A stretch of DNA of 64,000 bases from CAVWSM01 sp963798505. Its GTDB lineage: Bacteria; Actinomycetota; Actinomycetes; Jiangellales; Jiangellaceae. The notes beneath the pieces were generated by a model. That model was not told the origin of the DNA. It was given only the letters and a program-made list of their open reading frames with translations, and did no database searches. Positions 36,853-45,233 of this stretch are shown here, piece after piece (position 1 is the first letter of the stretch; each line of letters starts with the position of its first letter). The stretch spans positions 186,001-250,000 of the forward strand of contig CAWCTX010000009.1 of assembly GCA_963798505.1 (NCBI GenBank), given 5' to 3'. The position numbers were made by a program, and so were the translations under genes.

Positions 36853-37625
36853 ACTGCCTCCGCTTGTAGGCCTTCGGGCGGGTACGCCGCGCACGCGTGA
36901 AGGAGTCTCGGGGCTACGTCGGCCGTCGACACCAAGAGATCCGGAAGGTAGGGGTCCTCTCGGTTGTACCTCAAAGGCTGCCCGTCGAGGCGGGAAGTCC
37001 ACAGTCCGGACGCCGCCGCCACGGCCACCGGTGCCGCCGAATCCCACTCGTACTGTCCCCCGGCGTGAACGTAGGCATCGACCTCGCCGCGGAGGATGGC
37101 CATGACCTTGAACCCGGCCGAGCCCATGGGGACGAGCTCCGCGCCGAGGTGGGCCCCGACGAGCTCGGCGATGGCCGGTGGCCGGGTCCGGCTCACCGCG
37201 ATGCGCAGCCCTGCATGCCCCACGCGGGGTGGTCGGACGACCGGCCGGTGGGAGCCATAGAGGAGCCCGAGCCCAGGCAGGGCGACCGCTCCCGCCACGA
37301 GCGCGCCACGCTCCCAGAGGGCGACGTGCACAGCCCAGTCCTCGCGGCCCTCGGCATATTCCCGTGTCCCGTCCAGCGGGTCGATGATCCACGCGCGCGG
37401 CGAGCTGAGGCGGCGAGGATCGTCTGCGGACTCCTCCGAGAGCACCGGGTCATTCGGGCGGGACTCCTTGAGCTGCCGGACGAGGAAGTCGTGCGCGCTG
37501 CGGTCGCCGATCGCACCAAGGGATCTCCCCTTTGGGCCGTCCTCGCGGAGCCGGAGCTCGACCAGCACTCGGCCCGCGCCCTCGGCAAGGTCGCGTGCCA
37601 CGGTGTTATCGGATGCTGCGTCCAT
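36849..37625 (-). CDS. cysQ: 3'(2'),5'-bisphosphate nucleotidase CysQ
   Basis: A 258-residue inositol-monophosphatase-fold enzyme that hydrolyses PAP (and PAPS), the product left after sulfotransfer. Metal-binding motifs: LSEESADD (about residue 62), IIDPLDGTREY (about 80) and YEWDSAAPVAVA (about 192). It leads the cysQ-cysD-cysN run, with a 4-nt overlap into cysD and only about 6 nt after the polyprenyl glycosylphosphotransferase stop. A PAP phosphatase next to sulfurylase argues for sulfotransferase flux rather than only cysteine synthesis. Confidence 0.92.
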   Translation of the reverse strand: MDAASDNTVARDLAEGAGRVLVELRLREDGPKGRSLGAIGDRSAHDFLVRQLKESRPNDPVLSEESADDPRRLSSPRAWIIDPLDGTREYAEGREDWAVHVALWERGALVAGAVALPGLGLLYGSHRPVVRPPRVGHAGLRIAVSRTRPPAIAELVGAHLGAELVPMGSAGFKVMAILRGEVDAYVHAGGQYEWDSAAPVAVAAASGLWTSRLDGQPLRYNREDPYLPDLLVSTADVAPRLLHACAAYPPEGLQAEAV

Positions 37626-37631
37626 GGCGGT

Positions 37632-39077
37632 TTAGTACGCGCCCCGGCCTTCGAAGACAGCCCGCACAGTTCTCATCACGAGACCTAGATCGGATGCCAG
37701 AGACCAGTTGTCCACGTAGCGAAGGTCCAGTCGAAGCGTCTCATCCCAGCTCAGGTCGGCACGGCCGCTGACCTGCCACAGACCCGTGATTCCCGGGCGT
37801 ACGGCCAATCTCCGCCGCTCGACGTCGTCGTATCCCTCCACCTCGTCGGGGAGGGGTGGACGCGGGCCGACGAGAGCCATGTCGCCGCGGAGCACGTTGA
37901 CGAGCTGGGGCAGCTCATCGAGGGAGTACCTGCGGAGCGTGCGCCCAACGCGAGTAACGCGCGGATCCTGCCGCATCTTGAACATGCGACCATCGTTCTC
38001 GTTCAGGGTCGAGAGCTCCGCCTTCTGCAGTTCGGCATCGACGACCATGGTGCGGAACTTCAGCATGGTGAACGGCCGACCATGGCGTCCCACGCGGGCC
38101 TGGCGATACAACGCCGGGCCTGGGCTGTCGATACGTATGGCCACGGCCACGGCGGCCAGAACGGGCAGCACGATGACGAGCCCCAGAAGCGCCAGCATTC
38201 GTTCGGCAACCGCTTTGACCACAGTCTGCCAACCGCTTGAGCATGGCGGTCGCACAGTCATGGCCGCCAGCGTCCCGGCAGTCGTCACTTCGAGTCGTCG
38301 ACGCGCCACCTCTTGCAGCCCGGTAACCAGGGATAGCCGCAGGCCGGCGTCGTGCACAGCCCACACCATGCGGTGCAAGCGGTCCATGGCGAGCTCGGCG
38401 CTCGGGATGGCGAGAACCTCGGTGGCATTGACCCGCGCGGCAGCGGCGACCAGCACCGGGCCGTCACCCGACTGCTCACCGGGCTCCAGCCTTGCTACGC
38501 AGTGAAGGCCCAACGGCACGTCGTCGTCACCCATGACGCACGCGCCGACAACCAGGTACTTGTGGGTGGTGTGCCGCGACAGCGCGTCCACCGTCGAGGT
38601 CAGGGACCTCGCGTCCCCGACGAGGAGGACCCGTTCGACAGCAATCCCGGAGCGGCGCAGCGCAACCACACGGCGACGAACCAACCCGCGGTAGCCGATG
38701 CTCACGACCAGAGGAAGGGTGAGAGCCGCAAGCGCGGTCCAACCGGCCTGAGACGTCCCTACGAGCAGGCCGTACGTTGCGGTGCCACCGACCCAGATGA
38801 GCCAGGCTCGTGGAATGCGGGAGCGGTCGAAGTCCGCTGCACCTTCGACTGAGTAGTCACCGCGAGACGCAAGGATCGCCGGCCAGGCCACGGCACAGAA
38901 GAGGATCCCCACGGCAGGGAACTGCCCGCCTCCGAACGCGAGGAGCGCGGCAAGGAACGCCGCAACTGTCTCGAGCGCCACCGCCAGGCCGATGAGAACC
39001 CGCGTGCTTGCCCCCACCGGCTGAACGACGCGCGTATCAAGCGCAAGACTTTCGACTGACCCCCCGAAGACCGCCAC
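37632..39077 (-). CDS. Polyprenyl glycosylphosphotransferase (initiating sugar-phosphate transferase)
   Basis: A 481-residue WbaP/WcaJ-type enzyme that transfers a sugar-1-phosphate to undecaprenyl phosphate and starts the repeat unit. GTG 39077 follows GGGGGGACC. The N-terminal half has several helices and a soluble NAD-like region (RVLLVGDARSLTSTVDAL). The catalytic C-terminal domain carries RIDSPGPALYRQARVGRHGR, KFRTMVVDAE, SLDELPQLVNVLRGDM, VGPRPPLPDEV and RPGITGLWQVSGRADLS. It lies upstream of cysQ-cysD-cysN on the same strand, tying sulfate activation to polymer initiation. Confidence 0.94.
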   Translation of the reverse strand: MAVFGGSVESLALDTRVVQPVGASTRVLIGLAVALETVAAFLAALLAFGGGQFPAVGILFCAVAWPAILASRGDYSVEGAADFDRSRIPRAWLIWVGGTATYGLLVGTSQAGWTALAALTLPLVVSIGYRGLVRRRVVALRRSGIAVERVLLVGDARSLTSTVDALSRHTTHKYLVVGACVMGDDDVPLGLHCVARLEPGEQSGDGPVLVAAAARVNATEVLAIPSAELAMDRLHRMVWAVHDAGLRLSLVTGLQEVARRRLEVTTAGTLAAMTVRPPCSSGWQTVVKAVAERMLALLGLVIVLPVLAAVAVAIRIDSPGPALYRQARVGRHGRPFTMLKFRTMVVDAELQKAELSTLNENDGRMFKMRQDPRVTRVGRTLRRYSLDELPQLVNVLRGDMALVGPRPPLPDEVEGYDDVERRRLAVRPGITGLWQVSGRADLSWDETLRLDLRYVDNWSLASDLGLVMRTVRAVFEGRGAY

Positions 39078-39217
39078 GGTCCCCCCACCGCTCGCAAAAA
39101 CATCCCGAGGGTGCCCCCCGGCAACCCTTCAGTGGGTGAATCCTAGCCACGGACCAAGTGGCTGCGTGATGTGTTTCGGGTAAATGGCAGGCAACGTTGG
39201 TGCCCCTGGCCGTCGGC

Positions 39218-39805
39218 TCAGCTGTTGTAGTGCTGCTGCGTCGCCAGCAGCCCGTCGATCACCAGTGACTCGACGGCGTCGGCGGCGCGGTCGACATGCA
39301 ACGGTAGGTCTTTGCGCTCGGCCGACGAGAACTCGCTCAGCAGAAAGTCCGCGGGGTCCTGGCGGCCCGGCGGCCTGCCCACGCCGAATCGGACGCGGTG
39401 GAACTCACCCGTGCCGAGCGCGCGGCGCAGCGACTTGAGACCGTTGTGCCCGTTGTCACCGCCGCCCAGCTTGACACGCAGGGTGCCGAACGGGATGTCG
39501 AGCTCGTCGTGGATGGCGACGATCCGTTCCGTATCGATCTTGTAGAAGTCACGGAGGCTGGCCACCGGCCCGCCCGACTCATTCATGTACGACCTGGGGC
39601 GCGCCAGCACGACCCGGACGCCGGGGATGCCACCGAGGCGCCCCTCGGCCACGTCGGCGCGGCCGGATTTGTGTGCTCGGAGCTTGCTCCCGAGCCGCTC
39701 GGCCAGGAGTTCGACGGTGAGGTAGCCCGCGTTGTGCCGATGCCAGGCATAGGCCGGGCCGGGGTTGCCCAGACCGACGATGAGCCAAACCCCATCCATG
39801 ATCAT
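39218..39805 (-). CDS. pth: Peptidyl-tRNA hydrolase
   Basis: 195 residues. Releases peptides from stalled peptidyl-tRNA. Family marks: LIVGLGNPGPAYAWHRHNAGY with the catalytic His, RPRSYMNESG, IHDELDIPFGTLRVKLGGGDNGHNGLKS (seen as adjoining motifs), and RVRFGVGRP. Two ATG codons are possible, 39805 (MIMDGV) and 39799 (MDGV). Both lie at the edge of a long palindrome (39800-39847), so translation may be affected by it. It is downstream of rplY, the usual actinobacterial order. Confidence 0.96.
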   Translation of the reverse strand: MIMDGVWLIVGLGNPGPAYAWHRHNAGYLTVELLAERLGSKLRAHKSGRADVAEGRLGGIPGVRVVLARPRSYMNESGGPVASLRDFYKIDTERIVAIHDELDIPFGTLRVKLGGGDNGHNGLKSLRRALGTGEFHRVRFGVGRPPGRQDPADFLLSEFSSAERKDLPLHVDRAADAVESLVIDGLLATQQHYNS

Positions 39806-39847
39806 GAAGGATCCTCCGTGTCATGGCACGGGCGATCCTTCATGATC
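39800..39847. repeat. Long palindrome between rplY and pth
   Basis: The outer arms GATCATGAAGGATC (39800-39813) and GATCCTTCATGATC (39834-39847) are perfect. The inner parts CCGTG and CACGG pair further around a TCATGG loop. The first arm includes the pth start region. It may act as a terminator/attenuator for rplY-pth or as a copy of a palindromic repeat family. No T-run is present. Compare the 21-nt-armed hairpin at 52357-52419. Confidence 0.8.
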
Positions 39848-39866
39848 ACGTGTGAGTGACGACGGC

Positions 39867-40508
39867 TCAGGCCTCGGCCGGAGCCTCGGCCTCGGCAGCC
39901 GGCTGCTCCGCCGCGGCGGCCTCGCCCTCCGCGGCCTCCTCGCCCTCGACGGCCTCCTCGAGCTGGGCCTCGGTCGGGGCGGTCGTGATGTTGACGACCA
40001 GCGCCTCCGGGTCGCCGTTCAGCCCGACGCCCTCTGGCAGGGTGATGTCCTTGGCGTGGATCTGCGTGCCGGCCTCGGCGCCCTCGATCGACACCTCGAT
40101 CTCAGTCGGGATGTGCGTCGCCTCGGTCTCGACCGACAGCGTGTTGTGCTCGAGCACGACGAGCGTGTCCGGGGCGGCATCGCCGACCGTGACGACCTGC
40201 ACGTCAACGACCACCTTCTCGCCGCGGCGGACCAGGATCAGGTCGACGTGCTCGATGAAGCCCTTGAGCGGGTCACGCTGGACGTGCTTGGGCAGCGCCA
40301 GCTCACTGCGGCCCTCGATGTCGAGCGCGATCAGGGCGTTGGCCGTCTTGAGCGCGAGCATGGCGTCGTGGCCCGGGAGGGTGATGTGCACGGGGTCGGT
40401 GCCATGGCCGTAGAGCACGGCGGGCACCTTGTCCGCCCGGCGGATGCGGCGCGCGGCGCCCTTGCCGAACTCCGTGCGCAGCTCGGCGGCGATCTTGACC
40501 TCGGACAC
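39867..40508 (-). CDS. rplY: Ribosomal protein bL25 (RplY/Ctc form)
   Basis: A 213-residue long-form bL25 (general stress protein CTC), which binds 5S rRNA. GTG 40508 is chosen because AAGGAG lies 8 nt upstream; the longer open frame to 40589 lacks a ribosome binding site. The N-terminal L25 core reads AAELRTEFGKGAARRIRRADKVPAVLYG in two adjoining pieces. The TL5 C-terminal beta domain ends at IHAKDITLPEGV. The tail is an acidic Glu/Ala-rich stretch of about 40 residues, common in actinobacteria. Confidence 0.95.
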   Translation of the reverse strand: MSEVKIAAELRTEFGKGAARRIRRADKVPAVLYGHGTDPVHITLPGHDAMLALKTANALIALDIEGRSELALPKHVQRDPLKGFIEHVDLILVRRGEKVVVDVQVVTVGDAAPDTLVVLEHNTLSVETEATHIPTEIEVSIEGAEAGTQIHAKDITLPEGVGLNGDPEALVVNITTAPTEAQLEEAVEGEEAAEGEAAAAEQPAAEAEAPAEA

Positions 40509-40835
40509 GACAGTTCTCCTTGCGATGCTTTGATGTGTTCGACTATTCAGACGATGCGGTGGTCTGCGTTGCCTGCCGACGCACGGCACGGACCACCGCG
40601 TCGATCACGGAAGCCGCGTGGGCCGCCCTCGCCGAGGCAACCTGAACAGTCTAGCCCCCGCCAGGCGAGCACGAAAATCCCGGTGGCCGACGGCTCGAGG
40701 GCGGATCACCCCCGAAGTCGGCGAATCGGTTGTGCAGCGCGGTCTGTGGGGCGAGCATGGACGGTGGGGGTAGCGGCCCGATGGAGCCGCGTGACCGGGG
40801 CCCTCCCGAATCATCTACGGGGGGAAAACGACGCA
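40509..40835. promoter_or_regulatory. Divergent spacer between rplY and the Tat phosphatase gene
   Basis: A 327-bp region that should carry the rplY-pth promoter on the minus strand and the phosphatase promoter on the plus strand. The only recognisable elements are the AAGGAG before rplY and the GGGGGGAAAA tract before GTG 40836. The open frame extending through here on the plus strand is antisense to rplY and unsupported. Confidence 0.4.
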
Positions 40836-42437
40836 GTGGGCGACATCTCGCCTGAGGACTTCCGCCGCCTCGGCATGGCCGAGCGACACGAGGTTCTGCA
40901 GCACCAGCTCAGCCGACGGGGGCTTCTCCGGGCGGCGGCCCTCGGTGGTGTCGTCGGCACGACGCTCAGCCCGTTGCTGGTCACCCGTGCCGACGCGGCG
41001 GACCCGGCACCGCTGGGTGGAGCCTGGCTCGGGTTCGGCACCGATCCGAGCAGCACGATGCATGTCAACTGGGAGATCCGCGGCCTGGTCCGCCGGGCCC
41101 GGATCCGGTACGGCGTGGACTCACTCGACCAGGTCATCGACGTCGACGTGGAGCCGCTGCGCACGGTGCTGCCGACGGGCGAGACGACGACGCAGTACTA
41201 CGCGCACGCCACCCTGGAGGATCTGAACCCCGCAACGCGGTACTGGTACCAGGTCGAGCACAAAGGTGTTCGCGGGCTCGAACGGCATTTCACCACAGCG
41301 CCGGCTCCAGACAGCACCGAGCCGTTCACGTTCACAGCCGTCGGCGACCAGTCGATCACCGACGGGACGAAGGCGATCACATACCTCATCGGCGCTCAGC
41401 GTCCGGCCTTCCACCTCGTCGCCGGTGACATCGCCTACGCCGACAAGGACGGGCAGGGTCTCGCCACGGACGAGCTCGAAGCACGCCGTTGGACAACGTA
41501 CTTCCGGCAGGTCGACACGGTCTCCAGCCAGGTTCCGTGGATGGTCGCGCCGGGAAACCACGAGATGGAGGCGGTGCACGGAGAGCATGGTTACGGGGGG
41601 TTCCTCGAGCGGTTCCGGCTACCGGAGACCGGGCCCGCGAAGGCCCCGACGTCGTACGTGTTTCGGCATGCCAACGTCGCTGTTGTCAGCCTGGACGCCA
41701 ACGACGTCTCCACCGAGATCACCGCCAACACCGGGTACAGCGAAGACACCCAGACGTTCTGGCTCAGGGAGACACTCGCCACGCTGCGAGCGGACCGCTC
41801 GATCGACTTCATCGTGCTCTTCTTCCATCAGTGCGCATACTCGACGTGCGACACGCACGGCTCGGACTCCGGCGTCCGCAGCTCGTGGGCCCGGGTGATC
41901 GACGAGTTCTACGTCGACCTGGTCATCAACGGCCACAATCACGTGTATGAGCGGACCGACCCACTGCGGCGAGGCTACGTAGGAACAAGCGCCCTCGCGG
42001 CACCACCGTCGACGCTACCTCGGCCGGAACTACCTACGTCGTCGTCGGGGGTGGCGGGGCTGGCCTCGGCGCCTTTGCCGAGGAGCCGACCGAGCAGGCA
42101 GACCATGGCAGCGAGTCACGCACATCGACGCTGATCGACTCACGCCGACGAGACCACGACGGAGGAGGTCACCTGGTCGCGTACGCGCTACCAGGGGTAC
42201 TCCCTGCTCGTCGTCCAGGTGCAGCCATCCGTTGGGGGCAGCGAAGCGACCATGTCCTTGCGCGCTCTGGACCAGCTCGGCCGGGAGATCGACAGCGTGA
42301 CGCTCACCCGGCGCCGACCTGATGAGCCAAGCCCGCTGCCCGAGCGCGCCCTCTGGGTGGCAGGAGGTGCGGGCCTCGCGGCGGCGGCATCCGGTGTCGC
42401 CTGGCACCGGCAGCGGCGGATGCAGCCTGCCGTGTAG
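40836..42437 (+). pseudogene. Tat-exported purple-acid-phosphatase-like metallophosphoesterase, frame broken near the end
   Basis: GTG 40836, behind GGGGGGAAAACGACGCA, opens a Tat signal (LSRRGLLRAAALGGVVG). A fibronectin-like N-domain precedes the phosphatase core: GDQSITDG, AGDIAYADKDG, APGNHEMEAVHG, FFHQCAYS and INGHNHVYERTDP, which supply the five metallophosphatase blocks. After about 41985 the frame shifts (next piece TTYVVVGGGGAGLGAFAEEP). Near 42145 it shifts again to EEVTWSRTRYQGYSLLVVQV, and it ends at TAG 42437 with a transmembrane helix and an RQRRMQPAV tail. The restored protein would be membrane-anchored outside the cell. The frame breaks may be sequencing indels. Confidence 0.75.
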
Positions 42438-42458
42438 CCTCAGGGGCCCCCGACGAGC

Positions 42459-43436
42459 TCAGGTATTCCCGCCGAACAGACTCGTCACCGAGCCGTCCTC
42501 GAAGACCTCCTTCACCGCCCTGGCAATGAGCGGGGCGATCGACAGCGCGGTGAGCGAGTCGAAGTGGCGATCCGGGGGGATCGGGAGCGTGTTGGTGACC
42601 ACGACCTCCCGGATCCGGCTGTTCTTGAGCCGGTCGACGGCCGGGCCAGACAGGACGGCGTGCGTGGCCGCGACAATGACTTCGGCGGCGCCGCTGTCGA
42701 ACAGCGCGTCGGCGGCCTTGCAGATCGTGCCCGCGGTGTCGATCATGTCGTCGACGACGAGGCAGGTGCGGCCCTCGACGTCGCCGACGACCTCGTGCAC
42801 CTTGACCTCGTTGGCCACGTTGGGGTCGCGGCGCTTGTGGATGATCGCGAGTGAGGCGCCGAGCTTGTCGGTCCACATGTCGGCGACGCGGACACGGCCG
42901 GCGTCCGGCGACACCACCGTCATGCTGCTCGTGTCGTACTTCTCGGCGATGTACGACGACAGCACCGGCAGCGCCCACAGGTGGTCGACCGGGCCGTCGA
43001 AGAAGCCCTGGATCTGCGCGGTGTGCAGGTCGACCGCCATGAGCCGGTCGGCGCCCGCGGTCTTGAACATGTCGGCGATCAAGCGCGCGGAGATGGGCTC
43101 GCGGCCCCTGTGCTTCTTGTCCTGGCGGGCGTAGCCGTAGAACGGCATCACCACGGTGATGCGCTTGGCCGAGGCCCGCTTCAGCGCGTCGACCATGAGC
43201 AGCTGCTCCATGATCCACTCATTGATCGGCGCGGTGTGGCTCTGGATGACGAACGCGTCGCTGCCGCGCACGCTCTCCTCGAACCGCACGTAGATCTCAC
43301 CGTTGGCGAAGTCGAACGCCTTGGTCGGAGTGAGCGTGACGTCCAGCTGTGCGGCCACCTGGTCGGCGAGCTCGGGATGAGCCCGGCCCGAGAAGAGCAT
43401 GAGCTTCTTCTTGCCCTGAACCTCGATGGCACTCAC
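42459..43436 (-). CDS. prs: Ribose-phosphate pyrophosphokinase (PRPP synthetase)
   Basis: A 325-residue enzyme making PRPP from ribose-5-phosphate and ATP. GTG 43436 (MSAIEVQGKKKLMLFSGRAH) gives a normal length and overlaps the glmU stop by GTGA. Family marks: SGRAHPELADQVA, FANGEIYVRFEESVRG, MPFYGYARQDKKHRGREPIS, VDLHTAQIQGFFDGPVDHL, VVSPDAGRVRVA and the PRPP loop CLVVDDMIDTAGTI. The apparent fusion with GlmU in one long frame is an artefact of the frameshift in glmU. Confidence 0.97.
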   Translation of the reverse strand: MSAIEVQGKKKLMLFSGRAHPELADQVAAQLDVTLTPTKAFDFANGEIYVRFEESVRGSDAFVIQSHTAPINEWIMEQLLMVDALKRASAKRITVVMPFYGYARQDKKHRGREPISARLIADMFKTAGADRLMAVDLHTAQIQGFFDGPVDHLWALPVLSSYIAEKYDTSSMTVVSPDAGRVRVADMWTDKLGASLAIIHKRRDPNVANEVKVHEVVGDVEGRTCLVVDDMIDTAGTICKAADALFDSGAAEVIVAATHAVLSGPAVDRLKNSRIREVVVTNTLPIPPDRHFDSLTALSIAPLIARAVKEVFEDGSVTSLFGGNT

Positions 43437-44918
43437 GCGCTGGCCCCCTTGTCGTCGGTGTGGGTGTCGGCGCCGTCCCCAGTCTGCCGCACGCGCGCTC
43501 GATCGGCTGCTGCAGCAGCTCGGGGTGCCGGGTCGCTTGCGGGCCACCCAGCCCTCGACATTGTGTTGTCTGCCGCGGGCGACCGCCATGGCTCCGGGCG
43601 GCACGTCCTCGGTGATCACCGAGCCGGCCGCGGTGTAGGCACCGTCGCCCACGGTCACCGGGGCGATCAGCATCGTGTCGCTGCCGACCTTGGCGAAGTC
43701 TCCGACCACGCTCTTGTGCTTCTGCACACCGTCGTAGTTGACGAACACCGTGGCCGCCCCGATGTTGGCCTGCTCGCCGATCGTCGCGTCTCCGACGTAC
43801 GACAGGTGCGGCACCTTGGAGCCGTCGCCGATCGACGACGCCTTGACCTCCACGAAGGCGCCGATCTTGCCGTGGGCGCCCAGCACCGTGCCCGGTCGCA
43901 GGTAGGAGAAGGGCCCGACGTCGGAGTCGTCGCCGATGGTGGCGCCGGTGGCATGTGTACGTACGACGCGGGCGCCGCGGCCGACCTGGCAGTCAACCAG
44001 CGTGGAGTCGGGACCGACGCTCGCCCCCTCGGCGATCCGGGTGGTGCCGTGCAGCTGCACGCCCGGCAGCAGGGTCACGTCACGGTCGAGCTCCACCGTG
44101 ACGTCGATCCACGTCGTCGCCGGGTCGACAACGGTGACGCCGTCGCGCATCCAGCGGTCGAGGATCCGCGCGTTGAGCTCGCGGCGCATCGCCGCAAGCT
44201 GGACACGGTCGTTGACGCCCTCGGTCTGCCAGGTGTCGGCCACCCGCAGCGCGGCGACCTGGCGACCTTCGGAGCGGGCGATCGCGACGACGTCGGTGAC
44301 GTACAGCTCACCCTGGGCGTTATCGGTCGACAGCCGTCCGAGCGCGTCGCGCAACACCACGGCGTCGAACGCGTAGATGCCGGAGTTGATCTCGGAAATG
44401 GCGCGCTCGTCGTCGCTGGCGTCCTTGTGCTCGACGATGCCGGTCACGGCACCGCTGGCGTCGCGGACCACTCGGCCGTAGCCGGAGGGGTCGGTCACGT
44501 CGGCACTCAGCAGCGTGACGGCGTCCTGGTGCTCGACGTGCGTGCGCAGGAGGTCGCCGAGCGTCTCCCCCGCGAGCAGTGGCGTGTCCGCGTAGGTCAC
44601 CACCACGACGCCCTCCAGCGGGGGCAGCTCGGCGAGCGCGCATTGAACCGCGTGCCCGGTGCCCAGCTGCTGGTCCTGCACGGCCACCCCCGCATCGGGG
44701 GCGATGTCGGCGAGGTGCGCGATGACCGGCTCCCGGCCATGCCCGACCACGACGACGAGGTGCGCGGGTTCGAGGGCCTGCGCCGCAGCGACCGCGTGGC
44801 CGAGGAGCGACCGGCCACCGATCTCGTGCAACACCTTCGGGGTCGCCGACCGCATGCGGGTGCCCTCGCCTGCGGCGAGGACGACGACGGCGGCTGGACG
44901 GGTCGAGGTCGCGGTCAC
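43433..44918 (-). pseudogene. glmU: Bifunctional GlmU, frameshift in the last about 30 codons
   Basis: N-acetylglucosamine-1-phosphate uridylyltransferase / glucosamine-1-phosphate acetyltransferase, supplying UDP-GlcNAc. GTG 44918 has GAGGAG 6 nt upstream. The uridylyltransferase shows VVLAAGEGTRMRSATPKVLH; the left-handed helix domain shows SYVGDATIGEQANIGA and FVNYDGVQKHKSVVGDF. At about 43531, in a CCCC run after RKRPGT, one extra base sends the frame into prs. Removing it gives RAAAAADRARV...DDKGASA and TGA 43433, overlapping prs as is usual. Since the gene is essential, I read this as a sequencing indel, not a true pseudogene. Confidence 0.9.
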
Positions 44919-45007
44919 GCGAAGCTCCTCGGCATCGATGACGAGCAACGGCCGCGGGCGGCCGGAGCAGCGGGGTTCTTGCGAGGATACCGGCCGCGGC
45001 AGCGCGC

Positions 45008-45085
45008 TCCCCGGGCAGGAATCGAACCTGCGTCGCTAATCCTGATTCAAAGTCAGGCGGGCCCTGCCAGCAGACCAACCGGGGA
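45008..45085 (-). tRNA. tRNA-Gln (anticodon TTG)
   Basis: The minus strand folds into a full cloverleaf. The acceptor pairs TCCCCGG with CCGGGGA. The anticodon stem CCTGA/TCAGG encloses the loop CTTTGAA (anticodon TTG). The T arm is GCAGG TTCGATT CCTGC. Length is 78 nt with no encoded CCA. It lies just upstream of glmU on the same strand. Confidence 0.95.
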
Positions 45086-45160
45086 TCGTCGCGACAAGGT
45101 TAGCCGCCAGGGATCACTTCTCCGGCGTCCCGGCGAGCCGTGATCACACGCGAGGGATTG

Positions 45161-45186
45161 CGTAACCTACGGTTCCGTAGGTTACG
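45161..45186. promoter_or_regulatory. Perfect 12-bp-arm palindrome upstream of the desaturase (probable operator)
   Basis: CGTAACCTACGG and its exact complement CCGTAGGTTACG are separated by TT. An overlapping weaker palindrome (TACGGTTACGTAGCCGTA) follows to about 45200. It lies 48 bp before the desaturase ATG, a typical place for a repressor site. The TetR gene at 46809, two genes downstream in the same direction, is a candidate regulator; that pairing is inference. Confidence 0.75.
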
Positions 45187-45233
45187 GTTACGTAGCCGTA
45201 CAGCAGGACCCATGAGACCCGAGAGGCGGCCCC

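Noticed and set aside
42459..44948. One long frame that looks like a GlmU-Prs fusion protein
   Set aside because: The join consists of about 30 residues of out-of-frame sequence. Removing one C at about 43531 restores the normal GlmU tail and a GTGA overlap with prs.
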